A stretch of 64,000 bases of DNA from Sinomonas humi (lineage in GTDB: Bacteria; Actinomycetota; Actinomycetes; Actinomycetales; Micrococcaceae). This document shows positions 47,218 through 58,790 of the stretch, piece by piece; position 1 is the stretch's first letter, and each line of letters begins with the position of its first letter. The position numbers and the translations under genes are program-made. The notes under the pieces are model-generated. The model saw only the letters and a program-made list of their open reading frames with translations, made no database searches and had not been told where the DNA came from. The stretch is from positions 1 to 64,000 of the forward strand of contig NZ_JTDL01000033.1 in the NCBI RefSeq assembly GCF_000802235.1. Direction: 5' to 3'.

Positions 47218-50181
47218 GTGCAAACTCCCCCTTCTTTGTCCCCGGTTTCGGAGGACGTCTCGGCCGCGCTGTCTCACGGCGCTCCCGAGGACGTGACTGA
47301 CACCCCCATCAGCTCGCTCCGAGCTGACCTGTCGCGTCTCGTGGTGAAGGGGGCGCGGGAGCACAACCTGCGCAACATCGACCTCGACCTTCCCCGCGAC
47401 GCGATGATCGTCTTCACCGGCCTCTCCGGTTCGGGAAAGTCGTCGCTCGCGTTCGACACGATCTTTGCCGAGGGGCAGCGGCGTTATGTCGAGTCGCTCT
47501 CGGCCTACGCCCGCCAGTTCCTCGGCCAAGTGGACAAGCCCGACGTCGACTTCATCGAGGGCCTCTCGCCTGCTGTGTCGATTGACCAGAAGTCGACGAG
47601 CAAGAACCCCCGGTCGACCGTCGGCACGATCACCGAGATCTACGACTACATGCGCCTTCTCTGGGCACGCGTCGGCCGTCCACACTGTCCGATCTGCCAC
47701 GAGCCCGTCACGCGCCAGACTCCCCAGCAGATCGTCGACCAGCTTCTCGACCTTGCCGAGGGCACGCGGTTCCAAGTGCTCGCGCCAGTCGTCCGCGGGC
47801 GCAAGGGCGAGTTCGTGGACCTCTTCAAGGATCTCGCGGCGAAGGGCTACGCGCGTGCTCGCGTCGACGACGAGCTCATCCAGCTCGCCGAGGCCCCCAA
47901 GCTCGGCAAGCAGTTCAAGCACACGATCGAGGTCGTCGTCGACCGCCTCGTTGTCAAGGAAGGCATCCGGCAGCGCCTCGCCGACTCCGTCGAGACAGCG
48001 CTCGGGCTTGCTGAAGGAAGAGTCCTCGCCGACTTCGTCGACCTGGCGCCCGACGACGATCACCGGGTCCGCGCCTTCTCCGAACACCTCGCATGCCCCA
48101 ACGAGCATCCGCTCGCGATCGATGAGATCGAGCCGCGATCATTCTCGTTCAACAACCCCTTCGGCGCGTGCCCCGCGTGCACAGGGATCGGCACCAAACT
48201 CGAAGTTGACGAGGACCTCGTGGTCCCCGACCCCGAGCTGAGCCTTTCGGAGGGCGCGATTGCGCCCTGGTCACTGGGCCAGGCCACGCAGGAGTATTGG
48301 ACGCGCCTGCTCGAGGGCCTCTCGGATGAGCTGGGCTTCTCGATGAGCACCCCATGGCACAGCCTTCCCCAGTACGCTCGCGATGCGGTGCTGCATGGCA
48401 AGGACCACAAGGTCGTCGTGCAGTACCGAAACCGTTTCGGCCGGGAGCGCAAGTACAGCACGGGCTTCGAGGGCGCGGTCTCGTACATCCAGCGCAAGCA
48501 CGCCGAGACGGAGTCCGATTCTGCCCGCGACAGGTATGCCGAGTACATGCGGGAGATCCCGTGCCCGGAATGTGGCGGAGCGCGGCTCAATCCGGCGTCC
48601 CTGTCCGTCCTCGTGGGCGGCAAGTCGATCGCGGCTGTGTGTGCCTTGCCGCTCCGGGAGGCCAGCGAGTTCCTCGGCGGGCTCGAGCTGAGCAATCGCG
48701 AACGCCAGATTGCGCACCAGGTCCTCAAGGAGATCGACGCGCGCCTGACGTTCCTCCTCGACGTGGGCCTCGAATATCTCAACCTCGAGCGCGCCGCGGG
48801 AACGCTGTCCGGGGGCGAGGCGCAGCGTATCCGCCTCGCGACCCAGATCGGCTCGGGTCTCGTGGGGGTGCTCTATGTCCTCGATGAGCCGAGCATCGGT
48901 CTTCACCAGCGGGACAACCGCCGGCTCATCGAAACGCTCACCCGTCTGCGCGACCTCGGGAACACGCTCATCGTCGTCGAGCATGACGAGGACACCATCC
49001 ATGAGGCCGATTGGATCGTCGACATCGGGCCCGGGGCAGGCGAGCACGGCGGTAACGTGGTCCACTCCGGCCCGCTTGCGGGCCTCCTCGAGAACCACGA
49101 GTCGCTCACGGGCGACTACCTGTCGGGGCGCCGGGCCATCGAGGTGCCCAAGAAGCGCCGCCCCATTGACCGGAAGCGCCAGCTCAAGGTCATCGGTGCG
49201 CGGGAGCACAACCTCCAGAACGTGGACGTGACGTTCCCGCTCGGGGTTCTCACTGCCGTGACGGGGGTGAGCGGCTCTGGGAAGTCGACGCTCGTCAACG
49301 AGATCCTCTACAAGGTGCTCGCCAATCGCCTGAACGGTGCCAAACAGGTGGCCGGGCGGCACACGCGCATCGAGGGACTCGAACACCTCGACAAGGTCAT
49401 TCACGTGGATCAGAGCCCCATCGGGCGGACCCCTCGATCGAACCCAGCCACCTACACGGGCGTCTTCGACCACATCCGCAGGCTCTTCGCCGAGACGACT
49501 GAGGCGAAGGTGCGGGGCTATCAGCCCGGGAGGTTCTCGTTCAACGTCAAGGGCGGCCGTTGTGAAGCCTGCTCGGGCGACGGCACGATCAAGATCGAAA
49601 TGAACTTCCTCCCGGACGTCTACGTCCCCTGCGAAGTGTGCCACGGAGCTCGGTACAACCGAGAGACCCTCGAAGTGCACTACAAGGGAAAGACGATCGC
49701 GGACGTTCTCGATATGCCGATTGACGAGGCCGCAGAGTTCTTCTCGGCGTTCGCCCCGATCGCGCGCCACCTGAACACGCTCGTCGATGTCGGCCTCGGC
49801 TATGTGCGCTTGGGCCAGCCTGCCACGACGCTTTCGGGCGGCGAGGCGCAGAGGGTCAAGCTCGCCTCCGAGTTGCAGCGCAGGTCCAACGGGCGCAGCG
49901 TCTACGTGCTCGACGAGCCGACCACCGGACTCCACTTCGAAGACATCCGAAAGCTTCTGCTCGTGCTTCAGGGCCTCGTCGAGAAGGGGAACACGGTGAT
50001 CACGATCGAGCACAATCTCGACGTCATCAAGAGCGCGGACTGGATCATCGATCTCGGACCCGACGGCGGCTCGGGGGGCGGCCAGGTGATCGCAACGGGA
50101 ACTCCGGAGGACGTGGCAAAGGCCGAGCGGAGCCACACCGGGCAGTTCCTTGCAGAGATCTTCGACCGGAGACCCGCCTGA
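47218..50181 (+). CDS. uvrA: excinuclease ABC subunit A
   Basis: The damage-sensing ATPase of nucleotide excision repair, 987 aa. Two ABC halves: Walker A sequences [15 protein letters not shown] and [15 protein letters not shown], signatures [15 protein letters not shown] and [15 protein letters not shown]. Zinc sites are [17 protein letters not shown] with CPACTGIG, and [11 protein letters not shown] with [10 protein letters not shown]. The start GTG 47218 leaves about 35 extra N-terminal residues before [16 protein letters not shown], and the leaderless box supports it. Expression should rise in the SOS response because of the LexA-like box. Confidence 0.97.
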   Translation: MQTPPSLSPVSEDVSAALSHGAPEDVTDTPISSLRADLSRLVVKGAREHNLRNIDLDLPRDAMIVFTGLSGSGKSSLAFDTIFAEGQRRYVESLSAYARQFLGQVDKPDVDFIEGLSPAVSIDQKSTSKNPRSTVGTITEIYDYMRLLWARVGRPHCPICHEPVTRQTPQQIVDQLLDLAEGTRFQVLAPVVRGRKGEFVDLFKDLAAKGYARARVDDELIQLAEAPKLGKQFKHTIEVVVDRLVVKEGIRQRLADSVETALGLAEGRVLADFVDLAPDDDHRVRAFSEHLACPNEHPLAIDEIEPRSFSFNNPFGACPACTGIGTKLEVDEDLVVPDPELSLSEGAIAPWSLGQATQEYWTRLLEGLSDELGFSMSTPWHSLPQYARDAVLHGKDHKVVVQYRNRFGRERKYSTGFEGAVSYIQRKHAETESDSARDRYAEYMREIPCPECGGARLNPASLSVLVGGKSIAAVCALPLREASEFLGGLELSNRERQIAHQVLKEIDARLTFLLDVGLEYLNLERAAGTLSGGEAQRIRLATQIGSGLVGVLYVLDEPSIGLHQRDNRRLIETLTRLRDLGNTLIVVEHDEDTIHEADWIVDIGPGAGEHGGNVVHSGPLAGLLENHESLTGDYLSGRRAIEVPKKRRPIDRKRQLKVIGAREHNLQNVDVTFPLGVLTAVTGVSGSGKSTLVNEILYKVLANRLNGAKQVAGRHTRIEGLEHLDKVIHVDQSPIGRTPRSNPATYTGVFDHIRRLFAETTEAKVRGYQPGRFSFNVKGGRCEACSGDGTIKIEMNFLPDVYVPCEVCHGARYNRETLEVHYKGKTIADVLDMPIDEAAEFFSAFAPIARHLNTLVDVGLGYVRLGQPATTLSGGEAQRVKLASELQRRSNGRSVYVLDEPTTGLHFEDIRKLLLVLQGLVEKGNTVITIEHNLDVIKSADWIIDLGPDGGSGGGQVIATGTPEDVAKAERSHTGQFLAEIFDRRPA

Positions 50182-50237
50182 TCCGGGAACGAGCGCGGCC
50201 ATGAACCTCTCGGAATAGGGGTAGCAGACGCACCGGC

Positions 50238-50269
50238 AAGCTCGTATTCCGTTAGGTGCATACGAGTTT
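50238..50269 (+). terminator. inverted repeat behind uvrA (probable terminator)
   Basis: AAGCTCGTAT (50238-50247) pairs with ATACGAGTTT (50260-50269), ten pairs with one G-U, loop of 12. Only a short T run (TTTC), so moderate confidence. Confidence 0.5.
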
Positions 50270-50302
50270 CGGCTACTGACCCCCGTATGGGAGACTGTCC
50301 CG

Positions 50303-51043
50303 GTGACAGTCAGCCCGGCCCTCGTGATCTTCGATCTGGACGGAACCCTCGTAGACCCTGCCGGGAGCATCACGGGCGGCATCGCTGCTGCGCTCGAGGT
50401 TCATGGCCTGCCGGTTCCGGATCAGTCTTCGCTCGATGCGATGGTCGGGCCGCCGCTCATTGAGTCGCTGCGCCGCTTCGCCTCCGTCCCCGAGGGGGCC
50501 ATGACGTTGGTCGTCCAGTCGTATCGAGAGCGATACATCTCGGAGGGCATGGCGAACAGCCGCCCCTATCCCGGAATACCCGAGCTGCTGAGCCGACTCC
50601 GTTCGAGCGGATACCACCTCGCGGTCGCGACGCAGAAGCCAGAGGGCCTCGCAAAGAAGCTTCTGAGGCTTCAAGGCCTCGACGCCTACTTCCACAGCAT
50701 CCACGGGGCACCGGACGACGAGACTCTTCCGCCGCTCCCTGACGGCAAGGTGAGCATCGTGGCGGCGGCGCTCGAGGTCAACCACGCGTCCCGAAGCCGA
50801 GCGGTGATGATCGGCGACCGTCGGCATGACGCCGTCGGTGCCGCGGCCAACGGCATTGCCTGCATCGGCGTGACGTGGGGCTTTGCCGAGCCGGGCGAAC
50901 TCGAGGCGCAGAACCTTGCCGCCTACGCATCCAACGCACTCGAGGCGGGCGACGCCGTCGAACGCCTCGTCCCGCTCCGCGCGCAAACCGCGCCCTCCGC
51001 CCGTATCGAATCGACCGAAGCGGAGGCCAGCCGGTGCCGCTGA
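50303..51043 (+). CDS. HAD-family phosphatase (phosphoglycolate phosphatase-like)
   Basis: A 246-aa HAD hydrolase: VIFDLDGTLVDPAGSI (nucleophile Asp and acid Asp), VATQKPEGLAKKLL (motif II region), and MIGDRRHDAVGAAANG (motif IV acidic pair), with a helical cap between. It resembles Gph/PpaX phosphatases; the substrate is uncertain. GTG 50303 lies inside the small inverted repeat ACTGTC-N5-GACAGT (50294-50310). The acyltransferase gene begins inside its last codons. Confidence 0.88.
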   Translation: MTVSPALVIFDLDGTLVDPAGSITGGIAAALEVHGLPVPDQSSLDAMVGPPLIESLRRFASVPEGAMTLVVQSYRERYISEGMANSRPYPGIPELLSRLRSSGYHLAVATQKPEGLAKKLLRLQGLDAYFHSIHGAPDDETLPPLPDGKVSIVAAALEVNHASRSRAVMIGDRRHDAVGAAANGIACIGVTWGFAEPGELEAQNLAAYASNALEAGDAVERLVPLRAQTAPSARIESTEAEASRCR

Positions 51044-51705
51044 TGTATCAGGCTACGCGCACGAGCATCCGCGGCCTCATCGCTACCCTTTGCAGGCCCA
51101 CCCTGACGGGATTCGAGAACGTGCCGGTCGACGGGCCGTTCATCGTGGCCTCGAACCATCTTTCGTTCTTGGATTCGGTCATCATCCAGGCCCTCATGCC
51201 TCGGAGGGTCGGCTTCTTCGCGAAGGCGGAGTACTTCACGGGCCGAGGCGTCAAGGGCAAGATCATGAAGTCGTTCTTCGAGGGTGTCGGTTCCATTCCG
51301 GTGGAGCGGGGGGAGCAGGCCGCGAGCGTCGCGGCGCTCAAGACGCTCCTCGATGTCCTCGAACGGGGTGAAGGGGTCGGGATCTACCCTGAGGGGACCC
51401 GCTCCCGCGATGGCCTCCTCTACCGAGGCCGCACCGGTGTCGGCTGGCTCACCCTTACTACGGGGGCCCCCGTAGTCCCGGTCGGCTTGGCCGATACAGA
51501 CCGGCTCCAGCCTGCCGGAACGAGTGCCGTTCGGCCACAGCATTTCAGCATGCGAGTCGGCGAACCGCTCTATTTCGACAAGCTCGGACCGGACCACTCA
51601 CTCCCGGTTCGGCGCGAGGCGACCGACCGCATCATGGATGCCATCGCCGCGTTGAGCGGCCAAGGGCGGGCAAGCGGCTACAACAAGCCGCCCACCCAGG
51701 AGTAG
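51034..51705 (+). CDS. lysophospholipid acyltransferase (1-acyl-sn-glycerol-3-phosphate acyltransferase family)
   Basis: A 223-aa PlsC-type acyltransferase. The catalytic block is IVASNHLSFLDSVII (NHxxxxD), then VGSIPVERGEQAA and IYPEGTRSRDG (EGTRS). It should move acyl chains to lysophosphatidate at the membrane. GTG 51034 follows GGAGG at 7 nt and overlaps the HAD gene by ten bases; ATG 51043 is an alternative without a spaced ribosome-binding site. Whether it is the main PlsC or a paralogue is not known. Confidence 0.88.
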   Translation: MPLMYQATRTSIRGLIATLCRPTLTGFENVPVDGPFIVASNHLSFLDSVIIQALMPRRVGFFAKAEYFTGRGVKGKIMKSFFEGVGSIPVERGEQAASVAALKTLLDVLERGEGVGIYPEGTRSRDGLLYRGRTGVGWLTLTTGAPVVPVGLADTDRLQPAGTSAVRPQHFSMRVGEPLYFDKLGPDHSLPVRREATDRIMDAIAALSGQGRASGYNKPPTQE

Positions 51706-51744
51706 CGCCCGCTCCTGGTCCCGGAACCACCCGTGCACCCTCAC

Positions 51745-51750
51745 TAGACT
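51745..51750 (+). promoter_or_regulatory. -10 box of uvrC (leaderless)
   Basis: TAGACT, 6 nt, GTG 51757. No LexA-like palindrome is seen here, unlike at uvrA. Confidence 0.55.
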
Positions 51751-51756
51751 GGAGCA

Positions 51757-53697
51757 GTGGCAGATCCAGCGAGCTACAGGCCGAAGACAGGTGAGATCCC
51801 GAACGATCCGGGCGTCTACCGCTTCCGCGATCCCCACGGCAGGGTCATCTACGTCGGGAAGGCAAAGAATCTCCGCCAGCGCCTGACCTCGTATTTCGCG
51901 AACCCCGCAACCCTCCTGCCCAAGACGTATGCGATGGTCCACGCGGCGGCAAGCGTCGAGTGGACGGTCGTCGGAAGCGAGCTCGAGGCGCTCCAGCTCG
52001 AGTACACGTGGATCAAGGAATTCGCTCCGCGCTACAACCTGGCGTTCCGCGACGACAAGACGTATCCCTACCTTGCCGTGACGCTGGGGGAGAAGTTCCC
52101 CCGTGTCCAAGTCATGCGAGGCGATCGCCGGAAAGGCACCCGCTACTTCGGGCCGTACACGGCGGGCGCGATCCGGGAGACCATGGACACCCTGCTCAAG
52201 GTCTTCCCTGTCCGGAGCTGCAGCGCCGGCGTCTTCAAGCGCGCCGAGCAGAGCGGCCGTCCCTGCCTCCTCGGCTATATCGACAAGTGCTCGGCCCCGT
52301 GCGTGGGCAGGGTGAGCGTCGAGGAGCATCGGGCGCTCGCGGAAGACTTCTGCGCCTTCATGGGCGGGGAAGCCAAGCGATTCATCTCCCAGCTGGAGAA
52401 GAGGATGGCGGCTGCCGTGGAGGAGCTCGACTACGAGACCGCGGCGTCGCTCCGGGACGACATCATCGCGATGCGGAAGGTGTTCGAGCGCAACGCCGTC
52501 GTGCTCTCGGAAGATACCGACGCGGACGTCTTCGCCGTCGAGGAGGACGAGCTTGAGGCGGCGGTCCAGGTCTTCCACGTGCGCGGGGGCCGAATCCGCG
52601 GCCAGCGGGGCTGGGTCGTGGAGAAGGTCGAGGAGACGACCGGGGCAGCCCTCATCGAGCATCTCCTGCAGCAGGTGTACGGCGCCCAGGCGGAGACCGA
52701 CACGAGGATTCCGCGGGAGGTGCTCGTGCCCGTCCTGCCCGACGACGCCGAGCAGCTCACCGTCTGGCTCACCGGCCTCCGCGGAGCCAAGGTGGATCTC
52801 CGTGTGCCCCGGCGCGGAGACAAGGCCGCGCTTGCCAAGACCGTGCACGAGAACGCGGTGCAGGCGCTCAAGCTCCACAAGGTCCGCCGGGCGGGCGACA
52901 TCACGACCCGCTCCCTTGCCCTCCAAGAGCTGCAAGAGGCCCTCGAGCTCCCCGAGCCACCGCTGCGGATCGAGAGCTTCGACATCTCGCACGTCCAGGG
53001 TACGAACGTGGTCGGCTCGATGGTTGTCGTCGAGGATGGCCTCGTCAAGAAGTCCGAATACCGCAAGTTCTCAGTCACGGGCGATGCGGCCCGGGACGAC
53101 ACGACAGCGATGCACGATGTGCTCACGCGGCGCTTCCGGAGCTATCTTGCCGACAAGGAACTGCCGGTTGCCGAGCGAGACCAGCACAGCAAGTTCGCCT
53201 ATCCGCCCAACCTCGTCGTGGTGGACGGCGGCCAGCCGCAGGTCGCTGCGGCCATGAAGGCGCTCGCCGAGCTCGGGATCGGCGAGCACGAGATCCGCGT
53301 CGTCGGCCTGGCCAAGCGGCTTGAGGAGGTGTGGCTCCCCGAAGGGGACTTCCCGGTGATCCTGCCGCGCGCCTCACAGGGCCTGTACCTCCTGCAGCGG
53401 ATCCGGGACGAGGCGCACCGTTTCGCGATCACCTTCCATCGGCAGAAGCGCGGCAAGGCGATGACGGCGTCGCTGCTCGACGACGTTCCCGGCCTCGGCC
53501 CAGCGCGCAGGAAGGCACTCCTGGCCCACTTCGGATCGGTCAAGAAGCTTCGGGCCGCGACGCCCGAAGAGCTCGCGGGCGTGGCCGGTGTCGGTCCGTC
53601 GCTCGCGGCGTCGGTATACGCGGCGTTCCACGGATCTGGCGCGGAACAGCCCGCTCCCGCTGTGAACTACGCGACCGGCGAAATCCTGGAGTCTTAG
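51757..53697 (+). CDS. uvrC: excinuclease ABC subunit C
   Basis: The double-incision nuclease of excision repair, 646 aa. The GIY-YIG domain is [20 protein letters not shown], the cysteine region is [18 protein letters not shown], the UVR domain is [20 protein letters not shown], the RNase H-like nuclease has [19 protein letters not shown] (catalytic Asp), and two helix-hairpin-helix motifs end the protein ([36 protein letters not shown]). GTG start with its own leaderless box. It leads into rapZ with a 14-bp gap. Confidence 0.97.
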   Translation: MADPASYRPKTGEIPNDPGVYRFRDPHGRVIYVGKAKNLRQRLTSYFANPATLLPKTYAMVHAAASVEWTVVGSELEALQLEYTWIKEFAPRYNLAFRDDKTYPYLAVTLGEKFPRVQVMRGDRRKGTRYFGPYTAGAIRETMDTLLKVFPVRSCSAGVFKRAEQSGRPCLLGYIDKCSAPCVGRVSVEEHRALAEDFCAFMGGEAKRFISQLEKRMAAAVEELDYETAASLRDDIIAMRKVFERNAVVLSEDTDADVFAVEEDELEAAVQVFHVRGGRIRGQRGWVVEKVEETTGAALIEHLLQQVYGAQAETDTRIPREVLVPVLPDDAEQLTVWLTGLRGAKVDLRVPRRGDKAALAKTVHENAVQALKLHKVRRAGDITTRSLALQELQEALELPEPPLRIESFDISHVQGTNVVGSMVVVEDGLVKKSEYRKFSVTGDAARDDTTAMHDVLTRRFRSYLADKELPVAERDQHSKFAYPPNLVVVDGGQPQVAAAMKALAELGIGEHEIRVVGLAKRLEEVWLPEGDFPVILPRASQGLYLLQRIRDEAHRFAITFHRQKRGKAMTASLLDDVPGLGPARRKALLAHFGSVKKLRAATPEELAGVAGVGPSLAASVYAAFHGSGAEQPAPAVNYATGEILES

Positions 53698-53698
53698 C

Positions 53699-53704
53699 TA
53701 GGCT
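53699..53704 (+). promoter_or_regulatory. -10 box of rapZ (leaderless)
   Basis: TAGGCT, 7 nt, ATG 53712. It begins two bases after the uvrC stop codon, so rapZ-yvcK-whiA can be made independently of uvrC. Confidence 0.5.
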
Positions 53705-53711
53705 GGGCCTC

Positions 53712-54635
53712 ATGACCCAGACCAGCGCGGCGGACCCGCATGAGCCCACTGAGCTGACCCCCGTGAAGCCTCAAGGTGCCGAGCTGCTCATCGTGACCGG
53801 TATGTCGGGTGCCGGCCGCAGCACGGCCGCGAATGCGCTGGAGGACCACGGCTGGTACGTCGTGGAGAACCTTCCGCCCCAGCTGCTCGGGACCTTGTCG
53901 GAACTCGTCGCGCATGCGTCGGACCGCATCCCGAAGCTCGCCGTTGTGATGGACGTCCGCAGCAAGGCCCTGTTCGCGGACATTCGCGAAGCACTGCATG
54001 CCCTCGATTCCCGAGGGGTCGAGTATCGAGTGCTCTTCCTCGACGCGACCGATGACGTCCTGATCCGACGCTTCGAGCAGGGCAGGCGCCCCCACCCGCT
54101 CCAAGGCGGCGGCCGTATCCTCGACGGCATCACAGCTGAGCGCCAGATCCTCGCTGAGCTGCGCGAGCAGTCCACCCTTGTGCTGGACACTTCCGAGTAC
54201 AACGTGCACGGGCTCGCCACGGCGATCACCGAGCTGTTCTCGGAGAAGGGGCCGGTCACGCTGCGGATCAACGTCATGAGCTTCGGCTTCAAATACGGCC
54301 TCCCGGCCGATGCGAACTACGTTGCCGACGTCCGGTTCCTTCCGAATCCGCACTGGATCCCGCAGCTGCGCCCGCACACCGGGCTCGACCCGGATGTCCG
54401 GGACTATGTCCTCGTCGCCAACGGCGCAGAGGAGTTCGTCACGCGGTACGTCCACGCGCTCGAGCCCGTCCTGAGGGGATACCGCAAGGAGAACAAGCAC
54501 TACGCGACCATCGCCGTGGGCTGCACAGGGGGAAAGCACCGGTCGGTCGCGATCGTCGAGGAGCTCGCCAAGCGTCTCTCGCAGCAGCCGCGCGTCACGG
54601 TGACGACCTCGCACCGCGACCTCGGGCGCGAGTAA
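53712..54635 (+). CDS. rapZ: RNase adapter protein RapZ (P-loop nucleotide-binding)
   Basis: A 307-aa protein with the Walker A region [17 protein letters not shown], then [35 protein letters not shown] and the C-terminal segment [41 protein letters not shown]. coli RapZ senses glucosamine-6-phosphate and directs RNase E to small RNAs; the actinobacterial role is less known. The order uvrC-rapZ-yvcK-whiA is very widely conserved. TAA overlaps the ATG of yvcK. Confidence 0.94.
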   Translation: MTQTSAADPHEPTELTPVKPQGAELLIVTGMSGAGRSTAANALEDHGWYVVENLPPQLLGTLSELVAHASDRIPKLAVVMDVRSKALFADIREALHALDSRGVEYRVLFLDATDDVLIRRFEQGRRPHPLQGGGRILDGITAERQILAELREQSTLVLDTSEYNVHGLATAITELFSEKGPVTLRINVMSFGFKYGLPADANYVADVRFLPNPHWIPQLRPHTGLDPDVRDYVLVANGAEEFVTRYVHALEPVLRGYRKENKHYATIAVGCTGGKHRSVAIVEELAKRLSQQPRVTVTTSHRDLGRE

Positions 54636-55645
54636 TGAGCATGTTCACCGGCCAGCTTCCCCTCATCCCGCCCGGATCTGGCACGTCGGGCGGCGTCCCC
54701 AAGGGGCCCTCCGTCGTCGCCCTGGGCGGTGGGCACGGCCTCTCGGCTTCGCTGTCCGCGCTGCGCCTCCTCACAGCGGACCTCACCGCCGTCGTCACCG
54801 TTGCGGACGACGGCGGCTCCTCCGGCCGTCTGCGCCGCGACTTCGGCGTCATCCCCCCGGGCGACCTGCGGATGGCCCTTGCGGCGCTCTGCGACGACAC
54901 AGACTGGGGTCGCACGTGGCGAGACGTCATGCAGCACCGCTTCCAGTCGCCGGCGGGCACAAGCGGACTCGAGAACCACGCGATGGGAAATCTGCTCATC
55001 ATGACGCTCTGCGAGCTGCTCGGCGACGTCGTGGACGGCCTCCGCTGGGCTGGGGCGCTTCTCGGCGCGCGTGGCCAGGTCCTGCCCATGTCGCAGGTGC
55101 CGCTCATGATCGAGGGGACGCTCGCCTCATCCGACGGCAGCCCCGGCGAGCTCATCCGCGGTCAGGCCGCGTGCGCTATCGCCGGCCGGCTCGAGGGCGT
55201 TCGGCTGCTGCCCGAGGACGCCCCCGCCTGCCCCGAGGCGCTGAGCGCGATCGAATTCGCCGACTGGGTGGTTCTGGGGCCAGGTTCGTGGTACACCTCG
55301 GTGCTGCCGCACCTCCTGCTGCCGGAGCTACGGCAGGCTCTCTCGGATACGCCCGCACGGCGATGCCTCGCAATGAACCTCACAACAGACACGAAGGAGA
55401 CGAGCGGAATGTCCGGGGCAGACCATCTGCGCGTCATCCAGCGCGCCGCCCCGGAGTTCACCATCGATGCCGTCATCGCGCAGGCGGGATCGGTCGGTGA
55501 CGCAGCAGAGTTCGAAAGGGCTGCCGCGGAGCTGGGTGCAGAGGTCCACTTCGGTAGAGTGGGTGCTTCGGGCCACCGGGCGGTGCATGATCCGCTCCGA
55601 CTTGCGGCGGCCTATCACGAGGTGTTCTCCGGCGGCACGGCATGA
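54635..55645 (+). CDS. yvcK: gluconeogenesis factor YvcK (UDP-sugar-binding, CofD-like)
   Basis: A 336-aa protein with the CofD-like fold: [62 protein letters not shown] and [16 protein letters not shown]. In Bacillus and mycobacteria (CuvA) it binds UDP-N-acetylglucosamine and is needed for cell-wall growth on some carbon sources. ATG 54635 overlaps the rapZ stop, so they are coupled. whiA follows after 73 bp. Confidence 0.93.
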   Translation: MSMFTGQLPLIPPGSGTSGGVPKGPSVVALGGGHGLSASLSALRLLTADLTAVVTVADDGGSSGRLRRDFGVIPPGDLRMALAALCDDTDWGRTWRDVMQHRFQSPAGTSGLENHAMGNLLIMTLCELLGDVVDGLRWAGALLGARGQVLPMSQVPLMIEGTLASSDGSPGELIRGQAACAIAGRLEGVRLLPEDAPACPEALSAIEFADWVVLGPGSWYTSVLPHLLLPELRQALSDTPARRCLAMNLTTDTKETSGMSGADHLRVIQRAAPEFTIDAVIAQAGSVGDAAEFERAAAELGAEVHFGRVGASGHRAVHDPLRLAAAYHEVFSGGTA

Positions 55646-55718
55646 CGCGCGGAGGCGAAACGAGGAGTGTGGCGATGGCATCGCAATCTGCGGCGGGGCG
55701 GCGCGGGAAGGCGGCGGC

Positions 55719-56699
55719 ATGGCTCTGACCCAGAGCGTCAAGGAAGAGCTCTCGCACCTGGCTGTGAAGAAGTCATCGGAGCGCAAGGCCGAGGTCTCGG
55801 CGATGCTCCGGTTCGCCGGAGGCCTGCACATCATCTCCGGGCGCATCGTGATCGAGGCTGAGGTGGATCTCGCTTCGACGGCCCGCCGTTTGAAGACCGC
55901 GATTGCCGAGGTCTACGGTCACGCCGCAGAGATCATCGTCGTCTCTGGCGGCGGTCTGCGGCGGGGGAGCCGCTACGTGATCCGCGTCGTCCGCGAGGGC
56001 GAGGCTCTCGCGAGGCAGACAGGCCTGCTCGACAACCGCGGCCGCCCTGTACGCGGGCTGCCCTCCGCCGTCGTCAACGGCTCGGCCGCGGACGCGGAGG
56101 CGGTCTGGCGCGGTGCATTCCTTGCCCACGGATCGCTGACCGAGCCCGGCAGGTCCTCATCGCTCGAGGTCACGTGCCCCGGCCCTGAGGCCGCTCTCGC
56201 GCTTGTCGGCGCGGCCCGCCGTCTGGGGATCGCGGCAAAGGCGCGCGAAGTGCGCGGCGTTGATCGCGTCGTCGTCCGCGACGGCGATACGATCGCTGCT
56301 CTTCTGACCCGGATGGGCGCGCACGATGCGCTCATGGCGTGGGAGGAGCGGCGGATGCGGAAGGAGGTCCGCGCCACTGCGAACCGACTCGCCAACTTCG
56401 ACGATGCCAACCTTCGCCGGTCGGCACAGGCCGCGGTCGCGGCGGGCGCCCGTGTCGAACGAGCACTGGAGATCCTCGGCGAGGACGTCCCCGAGCATCT
56501 CCGCTACGCGGGCGAGCTTCGAGTGGCCCACAAGCAGGCCAGCCTCGATGAGCTCGGACGGCTGGCCGACCCGCCCCTGACGAAGGATGCGATCGCAGGC
56601 CGAATCCGCCGCCTCCTCGCCATGGCGGACAAGAAAGCGGTGGAAACCGGGATTCCGGGTACAGAGGCTAACGTTACGCCGGACATGCTCGACGGCTGA
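55719..56699 (+). CDS. whiA: DNA-binding developmental regulator WhiA
   Basis: A 326-aa protein combining a LAGLIDADG homing-endonuclease-like domain ([51 protein letters not shown]) and a C-terminal helix-turn-helix ([25 protein letters not shown]). In Streptomyces it works with WhiB to start sporulation septation; non-sporulating actinobacteria keep it for division control. The ATG at 55719 is chosen because homology begins there; the open frame upstream crosses into yvcK. A GGGAAGGCGG lies before it. Confidence 0.95.
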   Translation: MALTQSVKEELSHLAVKKSSERKAEVSAMLRFAGGLHIISGRIVIEAEVDLASTARRLKTAIAEVYGHAAEIIVVSGGGLRRGSRYVIRVVREGEALARQTGLLDNRGRPVRGLPSAVVNGSAADAEAVWRGAFLAHGSLTEPGRSSSLEVTCPGPEAALALVGAARRLGIAAKAREVRGVDRVVVRDGDTIAALLTRMGAHDALMAWEERRMRKEVRATANRLANFDDANLRRSAQAAVAAGARVERALEILGEDVPEHLRYAGELRVAHKQASLDELGRLADPPLTKDAIAGRIRRLLAMADKKAVETGIPGTEANVTPDMLDG

Positions 56700-56828
56700 C
56701 TGCCGGAGGACGTTCCGCAATGTGAGCCGGCGATCTGCAGACGATCGGGCCATCTGCATAGGATGGAGCCGTCACCAGCCCGTCACGCGCCACACGGCGC
56801 GGCGGGAAACCGACAGATGGAGGATGTT

Positions 56829-57452
56829 GTGACCTACGTACTGCCTGATCTTCCGTACGACTACGCGGCCCTCGAGCCACATATCTCGGCACGGATCATG
56901 GAGCTCCACCACGACAAGCACCACGCGAGCTACGTGGCCGGCGCGAACACCGCGCTCGAGAAGCTCGCCGAGGCCCGCGAGGCCGGAAACTTCACGGACA
57001 TCCCGCGCCTCAGCAAGGATCTGGCGTTCCACCTCGGCGGCCACACCAACCACTCGATCTTCTGGAAGAACCTCTCTCCCGAAGGTGGCGGCAAGCCTGA
57101 GGGCGAGCTCGCGGCTGCGATCGATGAGGCGTTCGGTTCCTTCGACAAGTTCGTCGCGCACTTCAGCGCCGCAGCGACGAGCCTCCAGGGCTCAGGCTGG
57201 GCGATCCTCGCGTACGAGCCCCTCGGTGGGAATCTCGTCATCGAGCAGCTCTACGATCAGCAGGGCAACATCCCGGTTGGGACCATCCCGCTGCTCATGC
57301 TGGACATGTGGGAGCACGCGTTCTACCTCGACTACGTGAACGTGAAGGCGGACTACGTCAAGGCGTTCTGGAACATCGTCAACTGGGCCGATGTGGCGCA
57401 GCGCTTCGAGGCGGCCCGCTCTGGCGCCAAGGGCCTCGTCACGCCCGTCTGA
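56829..57452 (+). CDS. sodA: superoxide dismutase, Mn/Fe type
   Basis: Dismutates superoxide in the cytosol. With the start at GTG 56829 ([19 protein letters not shown]) the metal ligands are His27, His75 (HTNHSIFW), Asp159 and His163 ([12 protein letters not shown]). GGAGG stands 5 nt before this GTG; the ATG at 56817 lies before the ribosome-binding site. 207 aa is normal. Gln-containing and Gly-rich neighbours ([13 protein letters not shown]) fit Mn rather than Fe preference, but metal use cannot be settled from sequence. A TAGGAT (56759-56764) may be its -10. Confidence 0.96.
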   Translation: MTYVLPDLPYDYAALEPHISARIMELHHDKHHASYVAGANTALEKLAEAREAGNFTDIPRLSKDLAFHLGGHTNHSIFWKNLSPEGGGKPEGELAAAIDEAFGSFDKFVAHFSAAATSLQGSGWAILAYEPLGGNLVIEQLYDQQGNIPVGTIPLLMLDMWEHAFYLDYVNVKADYVKAFWNIVNWADVAQRFEAARSGAKGLVTPV

Positions 57453-57537
57453 CAGTGAAGCAACTGTGTGCGCAGAGGACTCAGTGAGCTGAGATTTCTG
57501 TCACATTGCGGAGAATTCACCCGTCATCCCCGGAAAG

Positions 57538-57569
57538 AGGGCTCGTCTGTTCACGGACGGGCCCTTTTT
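57538..57569 (+). terminator. intrinsic terminator behind sodA
   Basis: A 10-bp stem (57538-57547 with 57556-57565, one G-U pair), 8-nt loop, followed by TTTTT. This is the most classical terminator in the window. Confidence 0.88.
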
Positions 57570-57688
57570 CCGTAGGATGGGGTGCGGAAAGGCCACCAGC
57601 CTTTCAGCCATGACAATGGAGACTCGGGCTGCAGGCCTTTCCTTGTGCAAATTCTCTGCCCAACGATGTGCGAGACCGTTCAGACAGT

Positions 57689-57717
57689 CCGAGCAGTCAC
57701 CTAGGTGGGGTGCTCGG
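57689..57717. promoter_or_regulatory. 29-bp near-palindrome in the gap leader
   Basis: CCGAGCA (57689-57695) and TGCTCGG (57711-57717) flank a central ACCTAGGT (57699-57706). It lies 25 bases before the gap start codon, between no obvious promoter element and the ribosome-binding site AAGGAGAG (57728). It may be an operator for a glycolytic regulator or an mRNA hairpin. The rest of the 290-bp sodA-gap interval holds the sodA terminator and nothing else recognised. Confidence 0.55.
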
Positions 57718-57721
57718 CTGA

Positions 57722-58750
<1,029 letters not shown>

Positions 58751-58778
58751 GAACGCCGTAACGTTCTCGGAACTCGGA

Positions 58779-58784
58779 TAGCCT
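58779..58784 (+). promoter_or_regulatory. possible -10 box of pgk (leaderless)
   Basis: TAGCCT, 6 nt, ATG 58791, inside the 40-bp gap-pgk space. A small hairpin GAACG/CGTTC (58751-58766) precedes it. Confidence 0.4.
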
Positions 58785-58790
58785 GAGTCC

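Noticed and set aside
55646-55718. A longer WhiA starting inside yvcK
   Set aside because: WhiA homology begins exactly at ATG 55719; the upstream part of the frame overlaps the conserved yvcK coding region in another frame.
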